Part shown: in pieces, positions 7,498-16,595 of the stretch
Numbering within the stretch: position 1 is the first letter of the stretch
Layout of the letters: each line of letters starts with the position of its first letter
Assembly (NCBI GenBank): GCA_014860665.1
Contig: JACZJI010000089.1
Location: forward strand, 1 to 32,120
Length of the DNA: 32,120 nt
Origin: Bacteroidales bacterium
Lineage (GTDB): Bacteria > Bacteroidota > Bacteroidia > Bacteroidales > F082
Direction: 5' to 3'
Position numbers and translations under genes: made by a program
The notes under the pieces: generated by a model
What the model was told of the DNA's origin: nothing
Seen by the model: only the letters and a program-made list of their open reading frames with translations
Database searches by the model: none

Positions 7498-9900
7498 ATG
7501 TTACGAAGAATTAAAAAAGTTGCTCTGCTGGGTTCCGGAGTCATGGGCTCCGGTATTGCCTGTCACTTTGCCAACGTAGGTCTTGAGGTTATGCTCATTG
7601 ATATTGTCCCCCGTGAGCTAACTGAAGAAGAAAAAGCCAAGGGCCTGACACTGCAAGACAAAACTGTAAGAAACCGGATTGTAGACAAATCACTGCAAGC
7701 CGCATTAGTTTCAAAGCCTTCCCCTATCTATAAAAAAGAATTTGCCAATCGAATCAAAACAGGGAATTTTGATGATGACCTGTCAAAAATAAAGGACTAT
7801 GATTGGGTAATTGAGGTCGTGGTTGAAAGACTGGACATCAAACAGCAGGTATTTGAGAAAGTAGATAAATTGAGAAAACCCGGGACATTGGTTACATCCA
7901 ATACTTCAGGTATCTCTATTGATATTATGGCGGAAGGAAGAAGTGATGATTTTAAAAAGAATTTCTGCGGGACACACTTCTTCAATCCTCCTCGCTATTT
8001 GCAGTTGTTTGAAATCATCCCCTCAAAATACACTGATCCTGAAGTACTATCATTTCTCAGCGATTATGCAGCTAAATTCCTTGGAAAAACTCCTGTGCTT
8101 GCTAAAGATACTCCGGCTTTCATTGCCAACCGTATTGGTACCTTTTCCATCATGGACTTATTTAATAATGTAAAAAAATATGGTCTGACCATCCCGGAAA
8201 TTGACAAGCTTACCGGTCCGGTGATTGGTCGTGCAAAATCTGCCACTTTCCGCACAGCTGATGTAGTAGGATTGGATACGCTGGTGCATGTTGCCAATTA
8301 CATTCACGATACGGTTCAGGATGAACGCGTTGATGCGTTCAAAATTCCGGATTATCTTCAAAGGATGTTGGACAACAAATGGTTGGGCTCCAAAACAAAA
8401 CAGGGATTCTTTAAGAAAGTGGAAGAAGGCGGTGTAAAGAAATTCTTAAACATCAATTTCGATACGTTGGAGTATCAGGAAGATCCCAGACCTAAATTCT
8501 CAGTATTGGAAAAAACAAAACCCATCGATGACCTCCGTAAACGCATGCCTGTCTTGTTAGCTGATGGGGGAAAAGCGGGGGCCTTTTATCGTGATATTTT
8601 TTATAACTTATTCCAATATAGTTCGAACCGGATCCCCGAAATCACAGGAGACATCTATAAAGTAGATGATGCCTTGAACGCCGGCTTCGGTTGGAAGCTG
8701 GGACCGTTCCAGACATGGGATGCTGTTGGTGTTTCTGAAACCGTAAAAGCTATGGAGGAAGCTGGTAAGAAACCTGCTGCCTGGGTATATGACATGCTGA
8801 ATACCGGAATTACTTCTTTTTATTCTGTTAAAGATGGATTCAAACATTATTATGATTTGGAATCCAAGGCTTACAAAGTAGTTCCGGGACAGGAAAATAC
8901 ATTATCACTTGAAGTGCTGAGAGACACAAAAGTAATCTGGGAAAACAAGGATGTCAGCATTTTTGATTTAGGCGATGGTGTATTGAACGTGGAATTTCAC
9001 TCAAAGATGAATACCATCGGACAGGGAACTTTGGAAGGGTTGAATAAAGCTGTCGACATGGCAGAGGCAGAATACAAAGCCCTGGTTATTTCCAATGAAG
9101 GGGATAATTTCTCTGCAGGAGCCAACGTCGGTATGATTTACATGCTGGCTATTGAACAGGAATGGGAAGATCTGAACATGGCAGTTCAGTGGTTCCAGAA
9201 AACAACCATGAGATTACGCTATTCCTCTATTCCTGTCATTGCAGCACCTCACGGAATGGTGTTAGGTGGCGGTTGCGAGGTATGTATGCACAGCGATAAA
9301 GTTATTGCTCACGCAGAGACATACATGGGTCTTGTTGAGTTCGGAGTCGGATTAATTCCTGGTGGTGGCGGAACCAAAGAGTTTGCCCTCCGCCTGGGCG
9401 ATGAACTAAAACCCGGAGATATCAGGACCAATGCTTTCCTGAACCGTTATTTAAGCATCGGACAAGCTAAAGTTTCCACATCGGCTTATGAAGCTTTTGA
9501 TTTAGGTTATCTGCGTCCGGGTCAGGATGAAGTGATTGTAAGCCGTGCGCATCAACTGGCTTATGCCAAAAAAGTAGCGCTGGATATGGCCGACAAAGGA
9601 TATTCCCAACCTGCACCTCGTAATGATGTCAAAGTACTGGGACGTGAAGCTCTTGGAATGGTATATGTCGGATCTGATGGCTTTAAAACAGGACACTACA
9701 TGTCGGAACATGATGGCCTGATTGCAGAGAAGCTGGGATGGGTACTTTCAGGAGGCGAAATATCACAAGCTTTAACGGAAGTTTCAGAGCAATATCTCCT
9801 TGATTTAGAACGAAAAGCTTTTCTTGAACTCTGCATGCAGCGCAAAACGCTGGAGCGCATGAACAGCCTCATTACCAAGGGAAAAATCCTGAGAAATTAA
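7498..9900 (+). CDS. fadN: 3-hydroxyacyl-CoA dehydrogenase / enoyl-CoA hydratase fusion, FadN type
   Basis: Carries out the hydration and NAD-dependent oxidation steps of fatty-acid beta-oxidation. The order of domains is the reverse of E. coli FadB: dehydrogenase first, crotonase last, as in Bacillus FadN, which is also close to 800 residues. The NAD-binding motif GSGVMGSG is at 12-19. The dehydrogenase dyad is H160 (GTHFFNP) and E172. The crotonase domain at roughly 490-700 has the oxyanion-hole segment FSAGANVG and both catalytic glutamates, E594 (GGGCE) and E614 (LVEFGVG), 20 residues apart as in rat mitochondrial hydratase. It is followed by thiolase (29 bp) and acyl-CoA dehydrogenase (54 bp). 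The start ATG is at 7498-7500. Confidence 0.93.
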   Translation: MLRRIKKVALLGSGVMGSGIACHFANVGLEVMLIDIVPRELTEEEKAKGLTLQDKTVRNRIVDKSLQAALVSKPSPIYKKEFANRIKTGNFDDDLSKIKDYDWVIEVVVERLDIKQQVFEKVDKLRKPGTLVTSNTSGISIDIMAEGRSDDFKKNFCGTHFFNPPRYLQLFEIIPSKYTDPEVLSFLSDYAAKFLGKTPVLAKDTPAFIANRIGTFSIMDLFNNVKKYGLTIPEIDKLTGPVIGRAKSATFRTADVVGLDTLVHVANYIHDTVQDERVDAFKIPDYLQRMLDNKWLGSKTKQGFFKKVEEGGVKKFLNINFDTLEYQEDPRPKFSVLEKTKPIDDLRKRMPVLLADGGKAGAFYRDIFYNLFQYSSNRIPEITGDIYKVDDALNAGFGWKLGPFQTWDAVGVSETVKAMEEAGKKPAAWVYDMLNTGITSFYSVKDGFKHYYDLESKAYKVVPGQENTLSLEVLRDTKVIWENKDVSIFDLGDGVLNVEFHSKMNTIGQGTLEGLNKAVDMAEAEYKALVISNEGDNFSAGANVGMIYMLAIEQEWEDLNMAVQWFQKTTMRLRYSSIPVIAAPHGMVLGGGCEVCMHSDKVIAHAETYMGLVEFGVGLIPGGGGTKEFALRLGDELKPGDIRTNAFLNRYLSIGQAKVSTSAYEAFDLGYLRPGQDEVIVSRAHQLAYAKKVALDMADKGYSQPAPRNDVKVLGREALGMVYVGSDGFKTGHYMSEHDGLIAEKLGWVLSGGEISQALTEVSEQYLLDLERKAFLELCMQRKTLERMNSLITKGKILRN

Positions 9901-9929
9901 CCATTGTTTAACCTGAAAATAATAAAATT

Positions 9930-11105
9930 ATGAATGCATATATTGTAGGAGGATATCGTTCGGCAATAGGAAAAGCGCCCCGTGGCTCATTGCGTTTTAC
10001 ACGCCCTGATGACATTGCCGCTACCGTAATCAGACATCTGATGAACGATTTCCCGCAAATTGAAAAATCTGAAATAGATGATATCGTAGTCGGAAATGCG
10101 TTTCCGGAAGCCGAAATGGGTATGAACATGGGCCGTTTGCTTTCACTAATGTCTATGGACACAGTGGACGTTCCTGGTTCGACTATCAACCGTTTCTGCT
10201 CATCAGGAATTGAATCAATAGCCATTGCTTCCGCAAAAATATCAGCAGGAATTGCTGATATCATCATCGCCGGAGGAGCTGAAACCATGTCCATGATCAA
10301 CATGGGAGGCTGGCGTCTGGTTCCCAATCCGGATGTTGCGAAAACAAATCCCAACTGGTACCTGGGTATGGGGCTTACATCGGAAATGGTAGCGCGCGAG
10401 TATGGCCTCAAACGTGAGGATCTGGATGAATTTGCAGTCAATTCCAATGTTAAGGCAATTAATGCTATCGAAAAAGGATATTTCAAAGATCAAATCGTCC
10501 CCATCACCGTGAAGGAAAATTACTATGAAGATGGAAAGATGAAGACGCGCGAAACCATTTTTGACATGGACGAAGGCCCACGCAAGGGAACCACTTTAGA
10601 AGGATTGGCCAAACTCAGACCAGCTTTTGCTGCAGACGGACTTTCTACAGCTGGGAATTCATCGCAAATGTCTGATGGGGCAGCTTTTGTATTGGTAGTA
10701 TCCGAGAAAGCTCTTAAACGCTACAACCTAACACCTATTGCACGTTTGGTTGATTATCAGGTTGCAGGTGTTGATCCTTATAAGATGGGTATTGGTCCTG
10801 TAAAAGCTATCCCGAAGGTATTGAAACATGCAGGGATGAAAATGGAAGATATCGACCTCATCGAATTGAACGAAGCATTTGCAACCCAATCCATGGTGGT
10901 TGTAAAAGAGCTTGGTATCAATAAAGATATTTTGAATGTTAACGGCGGTGCTATTGCTTTAGGTCACCCGCTGGGATGCACCGGCGCCAAACTAACAGTT
11001 CAAATCCTTAACGAACTCAAACGCCGTAACAAAAAATACGGCATGGTTACCATGTGTATCGGTACGGGACAGGGAGCTGCAGGAATCTTTGAAATACTCT
11101 CCTAG
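9930..11105 (+). CDS. fadA: Acetyl-CoA C-acyltransferase (3-ketoacyl-CoA thiolase)
   Basis: Cleaves 3-ketoacyl-CoA with free CoA to acetyl-CoA and a shortened acyl-CoA, closing the beta-oxidation cycle. The 391 residues carry the complete thiolase set: nucleophilic C90 in INRFCSSG, the NEAFA motif near 313, H346 in GGAIALGHPLGCTGA and acid/base C376 in MCIGTGQG. The length equals that of Bacillus FadA. It lies between the hydratase/dehydrogenase and the acyl-CoA dehydrogenase, probably on one transcript with both. A long antisense open frame over the first part is a shadow of this gene. Confidence 0.95.
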   Translation: MNAYIVGGYRSAIGKAPRGSLRFTRPDDIAATVIRHLMNDFPQIEKSEIDDIVVGNAFPEAEMGMNMGRLLSLMSMDTVDVPGSTINRFCSSGIESIAIASAKISAGIADIIIAGGAETMSMINMGGWRLVPNPDVAKTNPNWYLGMGLTSEMVAREYGLKREDLDEFAVNSNVKAINAIEKGYFKDQIVPITVKENYYEDGKMKTRETIFDMDEGPRKGTTLEGLAKLRPAFAADGLSTAGNSSQMSDGAAFVLVVSEKALKRYNLTPIARLVDYQVAGVDPYKMGIGPVKAIPKVLKHAGMKMEDIDLIELNEAFATQSMVVVKELGINKDILNVNGGAIALGHPLGCTGAKLTVQILNELKRRNKKYGMVTMCIGTGQGAAGIFEILS

Positions 11106-11159
11106 TCCATTTATTATCAATCATCAAACAAGAATTATTAACTTCAAAATATTACAATT

Positions 11160-12944
11160 ATGCCAGACAAAGAAGCTTTAAAAGGCGGCGAATTTCTCAT
11201 CAAAGAAACAAGGGCGACCGATGTCTTCATCCCGGAAGAATTTGATGAAGAACAACGAATGATGGCCCAGACCTGTCGTGACTTCACGGAAACACAAGTC
11301 ATACCTAATGTTGAAAAGCTGGAGCATCACGACAATGAACTGCTCGCAAAACTACTGAAGGATGCAGGAGAGTTGGGTCTGTTAGGAATTTCTATTCCTG
11401 AAGAATATGACGGTTTCGGGCAGAAATTTGTCACTTCCATGCTTACAGTGGAAGAGATGGGAAAAGGTTATAGTTATGCTGTAGCTTATTCAGCCCACAC
11501 CGGAATTGGTACACTTCCTATCCTCTATTTTGGGAATAATGAGCAAAAACAAAAATATCTTCCAAAATTGGTTTCGGGTGAATACATAGGAGCTTATGCT
11601 TTAACAGAACCTGAAGCAGGTTCAGACCCGAACAGTGGAAAATCAAAAGCCATTCTCAGCGAAGACGGTAAATATTATACCCTTAACGGCGTGAAAATGT
11701 GGATTACCAATGGTGGTATTGCTGATCTCTTTATCGTTTTTGCTAAAATCAACGACGACAAGAATCTGAGCGCTTTCATCGTGGAGCGCAACTCCGAAGG
11801 CCTGACCACAGGTGCAGAAGAAGACAAAATGGGTATCCGCGGTTCATCCACTGTTCAGGTATTTTTCGACAACGTTAAAGTGCCTGCTGAAAATCTGCTG
11901 GGCGATCGCGATGGTGGATTCAAAATCGCACTTTATATCCTCAACCTGGGACGTATAAAACTGGCTGGAGCGGCTATTGGCGCCAGCAAAGCAACTATTG
12001 GTGTCAGCGTGAATTATGCAAATGAAAGAAAGCAGTTTGGCACTGCTATTGCCAATTTTGGAGCTATCAAACACAAGCTGGCTGAAATGGCCATCCGCAC
12101 TTTTGCCACGGAATCTCTTACCTATCGTGCCAGCCAGAATATCGACGACGCCATTGCAGCGTTAGTTGCAGCCGGTACCGACAAAGGAAGAGCAAGCATT
12201 GAAGGTTTGCGCCAATATGGTATCGAAGCTTCCATCGCCAAAGTATTTGGTTCGGAAACTCTGGATTTTGTCGTTGACGAAGGGGTTCAGATTCATGGTG
12301 GAATGGGCTATTCAGCAGAAACTGCTGTTGAACGTGCTTACCGCGATTCCAGAATCAACCGTATATTTGAAGGTACCAACGAAATCAACCGTATGGTTGT
12401 GGTTGGAGAACTCCTGAAACGCGGAATGAAGGGAGAACTGGATCTGCTGACGCCTGCCAAAGCTGTTGCAGCCGAGCTGATGGGTATTCCTGATTTTGGA
12501 AGCACCAGTATGGATTACTATGAAGATAAACACAAATTAATTGTCAACTTCAAAAAAGCCATCCTGATGGTGGCCGGTGCAGCATTGCAGAAATTCACCA
12601 CAACCCTTCAGGAACAACAGGAAATCATGATGAACGTTGCAGATATGCTGATGTACACCTATGCTGCTGAATCCACATTATTGCGTGTTGAAAAGCTCAA
12701 CACTTTGTTTGATGAAACGAAACATGCTATCTATAAAGACATATTGGATGTCATGCTTTACGATACTGCTGCCAAAATCAACAAGATTGGTATTGACGCA
12801 GTAAACTCCTTCGCCGAAAGCGACGAACAGGCAGGAATGCTCATGGGAATGAAACGCTTTACCAAAGCTGCTCCCGTGAACGTTGTCGCTGCCAGGAGAA
12901 GAATTGCCGATCAAATTATTGAAGCCGGTAAGTACAATTTTTAA
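11160..12944 (+). CDS. fadE: Acyl-CoA dehydrogenase, long form (VLCAD/FadE-like of the fadNAE type)
   Basis: An FAD enzyme that introduces the first double bond in acyl-CoA and passes electrons to electron-transfer flavoprotein. At 594 residues it has the usual ACAD core (about 25-415) plus a C-terminal extension of some 180 residues, as in VLCAD and Bacillus FadE. The ACAD signature ALTEPEAGSD is at 147-156, WITNGG at 181-186 begins the flavin-contact region, and GMGYSAE is at 381-387. The catalytic base is E404 in FEGTNEINR. It is the last gene of the operon: a strong hairpin terminator begins 15 bp after its stop. No ETF genes are in this window, so the electron acceptor is encoded elsewhere. 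Confidence 0.93.
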   Translation: MPDKEALKGGEFLIKETRATDVFIPEEFDEEQRMMAQTCRDFTETQVIPNVEKLEHHDNELLAKLLKDAGELGLLGISIPEEYDGFGQKFVTSMLTVEEMGKGYSYAVAYSAHTGIGTLPILYFGNNEQKQKYLPKLVSGEYIGAYALTEPEAGSDPNSGKSKAILSEDGKYYTLNGVKMWITNGGIADLFIVFAKINDDKNLSAFIVERNSEGLTTGAEEDKMGIRGSSTVQVFFDNVKVPAENLLGDRDGGFKIALYILNLGRIKLAGAAIGASKATIGVSVNYANERKQFGTAIANFGAIKHKLAEMAIRTFATESLTYRASQNIDDAIAALVAAGTDKGRASIEGLRQYGIEASIAKVFGSETLDFVVDEGVQIHGGMGYSAETAVERAYRDSRINRIFEGTNEINRMVVVGELLKRGMKGELDLLTPAKAVAAELMGIPDFGSTSMDYYEDKHKLIVNFKKAILMVAGAALQKFTTTLQEQQEIMMNVADMLMYTYAAESTLLRVEKLNTLFDETKHAIYKDILDVMLYDTAAKINKIGIDAVNSFAESDEQAGMLMGMKRFTKAAPVNVVAARRRIADQIIEAGKYNF

Positions 12945-12958
12945 GTTTAGAACAATTT

Positions 12959-12994
12959 GGGGCAGAAGTCTGACGTATCTGCCCCATTTTTTTT
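12959..12994 (+). terminator. Rho-independent terminator of the marR-fadN-fadA-fadE operon
   Basis: GGGGCAGA (12959-12966) pairs perfectly with TCTGCCCC (12978-12985) around an 11-base loop and is followed by A and eight T. It directly follows the acyl-CoA dehydrogenase stop codon. Confidence 0.9.
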
Positions 12995-13005
12995 GCTCCC
13001 TGATA

Positions 13006-13026
13006 GGTTTTTTATCTGAAAAAACC
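13006..13026. repeat. Perfect 8-bp hairpin in the DUF4442 leader
   Basis: GGTTTTTT (13006-13013) and AAAAAACC (13019-13026) are exact reverse complements around a 5-base loop. A second small inverted repeat, CAGTAT/ATACTG, follows at 13057-13072. Both lie between the operon terminator and the DUF4442 start. No function can be assigned; a leader structure or operator is possible. Confidence 0.4.
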
Positions 13027-13093
13027 CAGTCTCATGGAAGGATTATAAAACAAAGTCAGTATCTTTATACTGAAATAAAGAACAAATTGGTGA

Positions 13094-13582
13094 ATGGGTA
13101 AACAAAAGGACTTCAAAAAATTAGCGAACAATGGTTTTCTGTTAAAACTATTTTTTCTGCAAAAGATGCCCATGGGCATTCTCAGCGGGATGAGGGTCGT
13201 GGAATTAGACGAAAGGCATTGCAGCGTATCTGTTCCGTTCAATTATCTCACAAAAAATCCTTTTAAGTCAACTTATTTTGCAGTTCAGAGCATGGCCGCA
13301 GAGCTTTCATCCGGAGCAATGGCTATAGCTGAAGTTATGCAAGCCCCCAGTCCTGTTTCGATGCTGGTTTTGGATATGAAAGCAAACTTTACAAAAAAGG
13401 CCCGGAGTAAAGTCATTTTCACATGTGATAATGGTAAAGAAATAGCCGACGCAGTAAAAAATGCTGTTTCAACCGGAGAAGGACAAACAGTTACCATCAC
13501 ATCCAGAGGATTAGATACCCAGGGTGATATAGTCTCCGAATTCAAGTTTACCTGGACATTTAAAGCAAAAAATCAGCACTAA
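13094..13582 (+). CDS. DUF4442 hotdog-fold protein, probable acyl-CoA thioesterase
   Basis: A 162-residue protein of the DUF4442 family. Recognisable parts are the N-terminal FLLKLFFLQKMPMGILSGMRVVELDERHCSV region, the NYLTKNPFKSTYFAVQSMAAELSSGAMA segment near 56-83 (the long hotdog helix with its lead-in), and beta strands ending FKFTWTFKAK. Hotdog proteins of this kind usually hydrolyse acyl thioesters, and the location between the beta-oxidation operon and an acyl-CoA ligase supports an acyl-CoA thioesterase. The activity has not been shown for this protein. The ATG at 13094 is the first good start. Another in-frame ATG at residue 25 (MPMGILSG) is possible but would remove part of the fold. 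Confidence 0.75.
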   Translation: MGKQKDFKKLANNGFLLKLFFLQKMPMGILSGMRVVELDERHCSVSVPFNYLTKNPFKSTYFAVQSMAAELSSGAMAIAEVMQAPSPVSMLVLDMKANFTKKARSKVIFTCDNGKEIADAVKNAVSTGEGQTVTITSRGLDTQGDIVSEFKFTWTFKAKNQH

Positions 13583-13606
13583 TTCCTTTTTTATTTAAAA
13601 TTTATC

Positions 13607-13618
13607 TCAATCGATTGA
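13607..13618. promoter_or_regulatory. Perfect 12-bp palindrome upstream of the acyl-CoA ligase gene
   Basis: TCAATCGATTGA is fully self-complementary and lies 23 bp before the fadD ATG, in a 59-bp gap. It is a candidate operator; a palindrome of this length can also occur by chance. Confidence 0.3.
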
Positions 13619-13641
13619 AATAACAACCTAATCTGTCAACT

Positions 13642-15465
13642 ATGAAACTGGAACGAAACTTTGACATCCTTGATCAAAATGTGGTGATGCACAACCATGA
13701 AGCCTCTCTCTCTATCAAAAGAAACGGTAGATGGGAAAATTTCAGTACCAACCAATATAAAGAGAATGTAGACTTATTTAGCTACGGTTTGCTGGCTTTG
13801 GGTTTTCAAAAAGGAGAAAAAATACTTACCATTTCCAACAACCGTCCTGAGTGGAATTTTGTGGATTTGGGGATGGGACAGATTGGAGTAATTCATGTTC
13901 CGGTGTATCCTAATATTGGCGATGATGAAACCCGCTATATTCTGGGGCACTCCGACGCAAAAATCATAATAGTATCCTCAAAGGAATATTTTAAAAGAAT
14001 TAAAACCCTGGCTGCCGATATTTCTAAAATCGAGAAAATTTACACCTTCGACAAGGTGAAAGGTGCGCCCCATTGGACAGAAATTCTGGAAGCAGGGAAA
14101 AAGGAACAGAAAAAATTTGAAGCTGAATTACCAAAAATTAAGGAAAGCATCTCCAAAGACGACCTGCTTTCTATTATTTACACTTCAGGAACAACAGGAC
14201 GCTCCAAAGGCGTCATGCTGACCCATTTCAATTTCATGAGTAATGTGCAGGCAACACAACTTCTACTGCCAGTCAATCCAAAAGAACGGTGGCTGAGTTT
14301 TTTGCCCATGTGCCATGTATTGGAAAGAATGGTTAACTATTTGGTCCAGTCGATGGGATTGGACGTTTACTATGTGGAAAGTATCGATACGCTGGGTGAA
14401 AACATGAACGAATGCCATCCTCATGGTTTCGCATCTGTTCCGCGGGTTCTGGAGAAGCTCTACGATAAAATCACGTTAAAAGCTAAGGAGCTTCATGGCA
14501 TAAAACGTTCGATCTTCGACTGGGCTGTTGACCTTGGTTTACGATACGAAGATGATCCTGCAAAACGAAACGGATGGTACAATCTGCAGCTTTCGCTTGC
14601 CAGGAAGCTGGTTTTCAGCAAATGGCATGAAGCATTGGGAGGAAATCTGAGAGTCGTTATTTCAGGTGGAGCATCCCTTCAGCCCAGGCTGGCTAAAATC
14701 TTCAGTGCTGCTGGCATCAAGCTTGCTCAAGGCTACGGACTTACAGAAACATCGCCGGTTATTTCAGTAAACTGGGATGAATACCCACATATGCAGGCTG
14801 GTAGTGTAGGTCCAATTATCGAAAATGTGGAAGTTCAGATTGCAGAAGATGGGGAAATCCTGATGAAAGGTCCAAACCTGATGGTGGGATACTATAAAGA
14901 TCCTGAAAGGACAAAAGAGGTTATCGATGAAGATGGTTGGTTCCATACCGGAGACATCGGGAAAATTGAAAACGGCGTATTATGGATTACTGACCGGAAA
15001 AAAGAAATTTTCAAACTTACCACCGGTAAATATGTAGCACCGCAAATCGTTGAGAATCTTTTTAAAGAATCACCACTCATTGAGCAGATTTTGGTAGTGG
15101 GTGAAGGAGAAAAATTTGCAGCTGCCATCATCAGTCCGAATTTTCATTATTTGCACGGATGGTGCTTTAAAAACAATATCAAATTCAGGAACAATCAGGA
15201 TTTGATTCATCATCCGAAAGTATTACAGCGTTATCAGGAAGAGGTGGATCATATTAATGAAGGTTTGGGACACCACCAACAGGTGAAGAAATTTGCACTG
15301 ACCTGCCGCGAGTGGACAACGGAAACCGGGGAACTATCCCCCACCCTGAAACTCAAACGAAACTATCTGAAAAAACTTTACGGTCTGAAACTGGATTATA
15401 TCTACGGTTATTCCGATGAATTTGGGGATATTGGATTGCCTGAAGAAGCAGATCCTGCTAAATAG
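13642..15465 (+). CDS. fadD: Long-chain fatty acid-CoA ligase (AMP-forming)
   Basis: Activates fatty acids to acyl-CoA through an acyl-adenylate, feeding the beta-oxidation enzymes upstream. The 607-residue protein belongs to the ANL superfamily. The P-loop YTSGTTGRSKG starts at residue 180, the adenine-binding GYGLTETSP motif is near 365-373, and the hinge region TGDIGKIENGVLWITDRKKEIFK is near 436-458. The C-terminal domain keeps the lysine region GKYVAPQIVEN. The overall form, with a C-terminal extension, is that of Bacteroidota long-chain ligases of the FAA1 type. It starts 59 bp after the DUF4442 gene and ends 19 bp before a hairpin terminator. The chain-length preference is inferred from family and context. 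Confidence 0.92.
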   Translation: MKLERNFDILDQNVVMHNHEASLSIKRNGRWENFSTNQYKENVDLFSYGLLALGFQKGEKILTISNNRPEWNFVDLGMGQIGVIHVPVYPNIGDDETRYILGHSDAKIIIVSSKEYFKRIKTLAADISKIEKIYTFDKVKGAPHWTEILEAGKKEQKKFEAELPKIKESISKDDLLSIIYTSGTTGRSKGVMLTHFNFMSNVQATQLLLPVNPKERWLSFLPMCHVLERMVNYLVQSMGLDVYYVESIDTLGENMNECHPHGFASVPRVLEKLYDKITLKAKELHGIKRSIFDWAVDLGLRYEDDPAKRNGWYNLQLSLARKLVFSKWHEALGGNLRVVISGGASLQPRLAKIFSAAGIKLAQGYGLTETSPVISVNWDEYPHMQAGSVGPIIENVEVQIAEDGEILMKGPNLMVGYYKDPERTKEVIDEDGWFHTGDIGKIENGVLWITDRKKEIFKLTTGKYVAPQIVENLFKESPLIEQILVVGEGEKFAAAIISPNFHYLHGWCFKNNIKFRNNQDLIHHPKVLQRYQEEVDHINEGLGHHQQVKKFALTCREWTTETGELSPTLKLKRNYLKKLYGLKLDYIYGYSDEFGDIGLPEEADPAK

Positions 15466-15484
15466 GACACATTTTCCATATAGA

Positions 15485-15525
15485 TAAAGCCCGGGGTTTG
15501 CAAGCAAATTCCGGGCTTTATTTTT
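15485..15525 (+). terminator. Rho-independent terminator after fadD
   Basis: TAAAGCCCGG (15485-15494) pairs with CCGGGCTTTA (15511-15520) around a 16-base loop, followed by five T. The T-run merges into the -7 box of the next gene. Confidence 0.88.
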
Positions 15526-15532
15526 AACTTTG
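15525..15532 (+). promoter_or_regulatory. Putative -7 promoter box for gap
   Basis: TAACTTTG, a full TAnnTTTG match, begins in the last T of the fadD terminator and ends 17 bp before the gap ATG. A TTTG at 15497-15500 is 24 bp upstream, too far for a standard -33. The transcript would have a leader of only about 10-13 bases. Confidence 0.5.
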
Positions 15533-15549
15533 CCACCAAATTACAGCGA

Positions 15550-16563
15550 ATGTCAAAGATCAGAGTTGCCATTAACGGCTTTGGCCGAATCGGGCGCATT
15601 ACTTTCCGGAATATTCAAAAGAACAACAATATGGAGGTGGTTGCCATCAACGACCTTACGGATTCCGCTAACCTTGCACATCTTTTAAAATATGATTCCG
15701 TACAGAGGGCCTTTTACGGTGTGGTGGAACACAACGGAGGCCACATTTATGTCAACGGAAAGCAAATCCTGACCTTACAAGAACCTGATCCGGGAAAACT
15801 TCCGTGGAGAGAGCTGGGTGTTGACGTGGTGATTGAATCCACCGGCCAGTTTGTGGACCGTAAAGACGCCATCAAACATGTGGAACTTTCCGGAGCAAAG
15901 AAAGTAATCATTTCTGCTCCTGCCAAAGGCGAACGCGATGATGTAAAATACGTGGTTCTGGGTGTTAATGACGAGATCATCGATAAAAAGGATGTGATCA
16001 TTTCCAATGCCTCCTGCACTACCAACAATGTGGCTCCGCTGATCATGATCCTGGATGAGCTCTGGGGCATTGACAAAGCATTTATGACAACGGTTCATTC
16101 GTATACAAAGGATCAGAACCTTGTTGACGGTCCACATCAGGACTGGCGCCGTGGAAGGGCTGCTGCTTATTCCATCGTGCCAACAACCACGGGCGCTGCC
16201 AAAGCCGCCACCAAAATATTTCCACATCTTGAACACAATCTGGGTGGTGCCGGAATCCGCGTTCCCGTTCCGGATGGCTCACTCACCGACCTCACCTGCA
16301 CCCTGAAAAAGTCCACCAGCGTGGAAGAGATCAATGCGGCTTTTAAGGAAGCTGCCGATGGCCGGTTAAAAGGCATTTTGCAATATACCGAAGATCCTAT
16401 TGTCTCGGCTGACGTTATCGGCAATTCACATTCTGCTGTTTTTGACGCCAACCTAACCGCCGTTCTGGGTGATAAAAACAAACTGGTGAAGGTGGTCGCA
16501 TGGTACGACAATGAAATGGGTTATTCAAGCCGCTTGGTGGAACTGATTGAAAAGTTTGTTTAA
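15550..16563 (+). CDS. gap: Type I glyceraldehyde-3-phosphate dehydrogenase
   Basis: Interconverts glyceraldehyde 3-phosphate and 1,3-bisphosphoglycerate with NAD+, in glycolysis and gluconeogenesis. The 337-residue enzyme has the Rossmann motif INGFGRIGR at 8-16, aspartate D35 after the second strand (AINDLTD), which favours NAD over NADP, the active-site SNASCTTN with C156, and the C-terminal WYDNEMGYSSR. It sits between the acyl-CoA ligase and FadL but is bounded by its own promoter box and terminators on both sides, so it is probably transcribed alone. Glycolytic or gluconeogenic use would both fit a cell burning fatty acids. Confidence 0.96.
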   Translation: MSKIRVAINGFGRIGRITFRNIQKNNNMEVVAINDLTDSANLAHLLKYDSVQRAFYGVVEHNGGHIYVNGKQILTLQEPDPGKLPWRELGVDVVIESTGQFVDRKDAIKHVELSGAKKVIISAPAKGERDDVKYVVLGVNDEIIDKKDVIISNASCTTNNVAPLIMILDELWGIDKAFMTTVHSYTKDQNLVDGPHQDWRRGRAAAYSIVPTTTGAAKAATKIFPHLEHNLGGAGIRVPVPDGSLTDLTCTLKKSTSVEEINAAFKEAADGRLKGILQYTEDPIVSADVIGNSHSAVFDANLTAVLGDKNKLVKVVAWYDNEMGYSSRLVELIEKFV

Positions 16564-16595
16564 AACAGACTGAAAATACTGTTAAAATCTAACAC

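Noticed and set aside
9908..10486. Long antisense open frame (192 codons) over the thiolase gene, and similar antisense frames over GAPDH (15747-16511) and elsewhere
   Set aside because: They lie opposite clearly conserved genes with full catalytic motifs, show no family features, and follow from the codon bias of the true strand.
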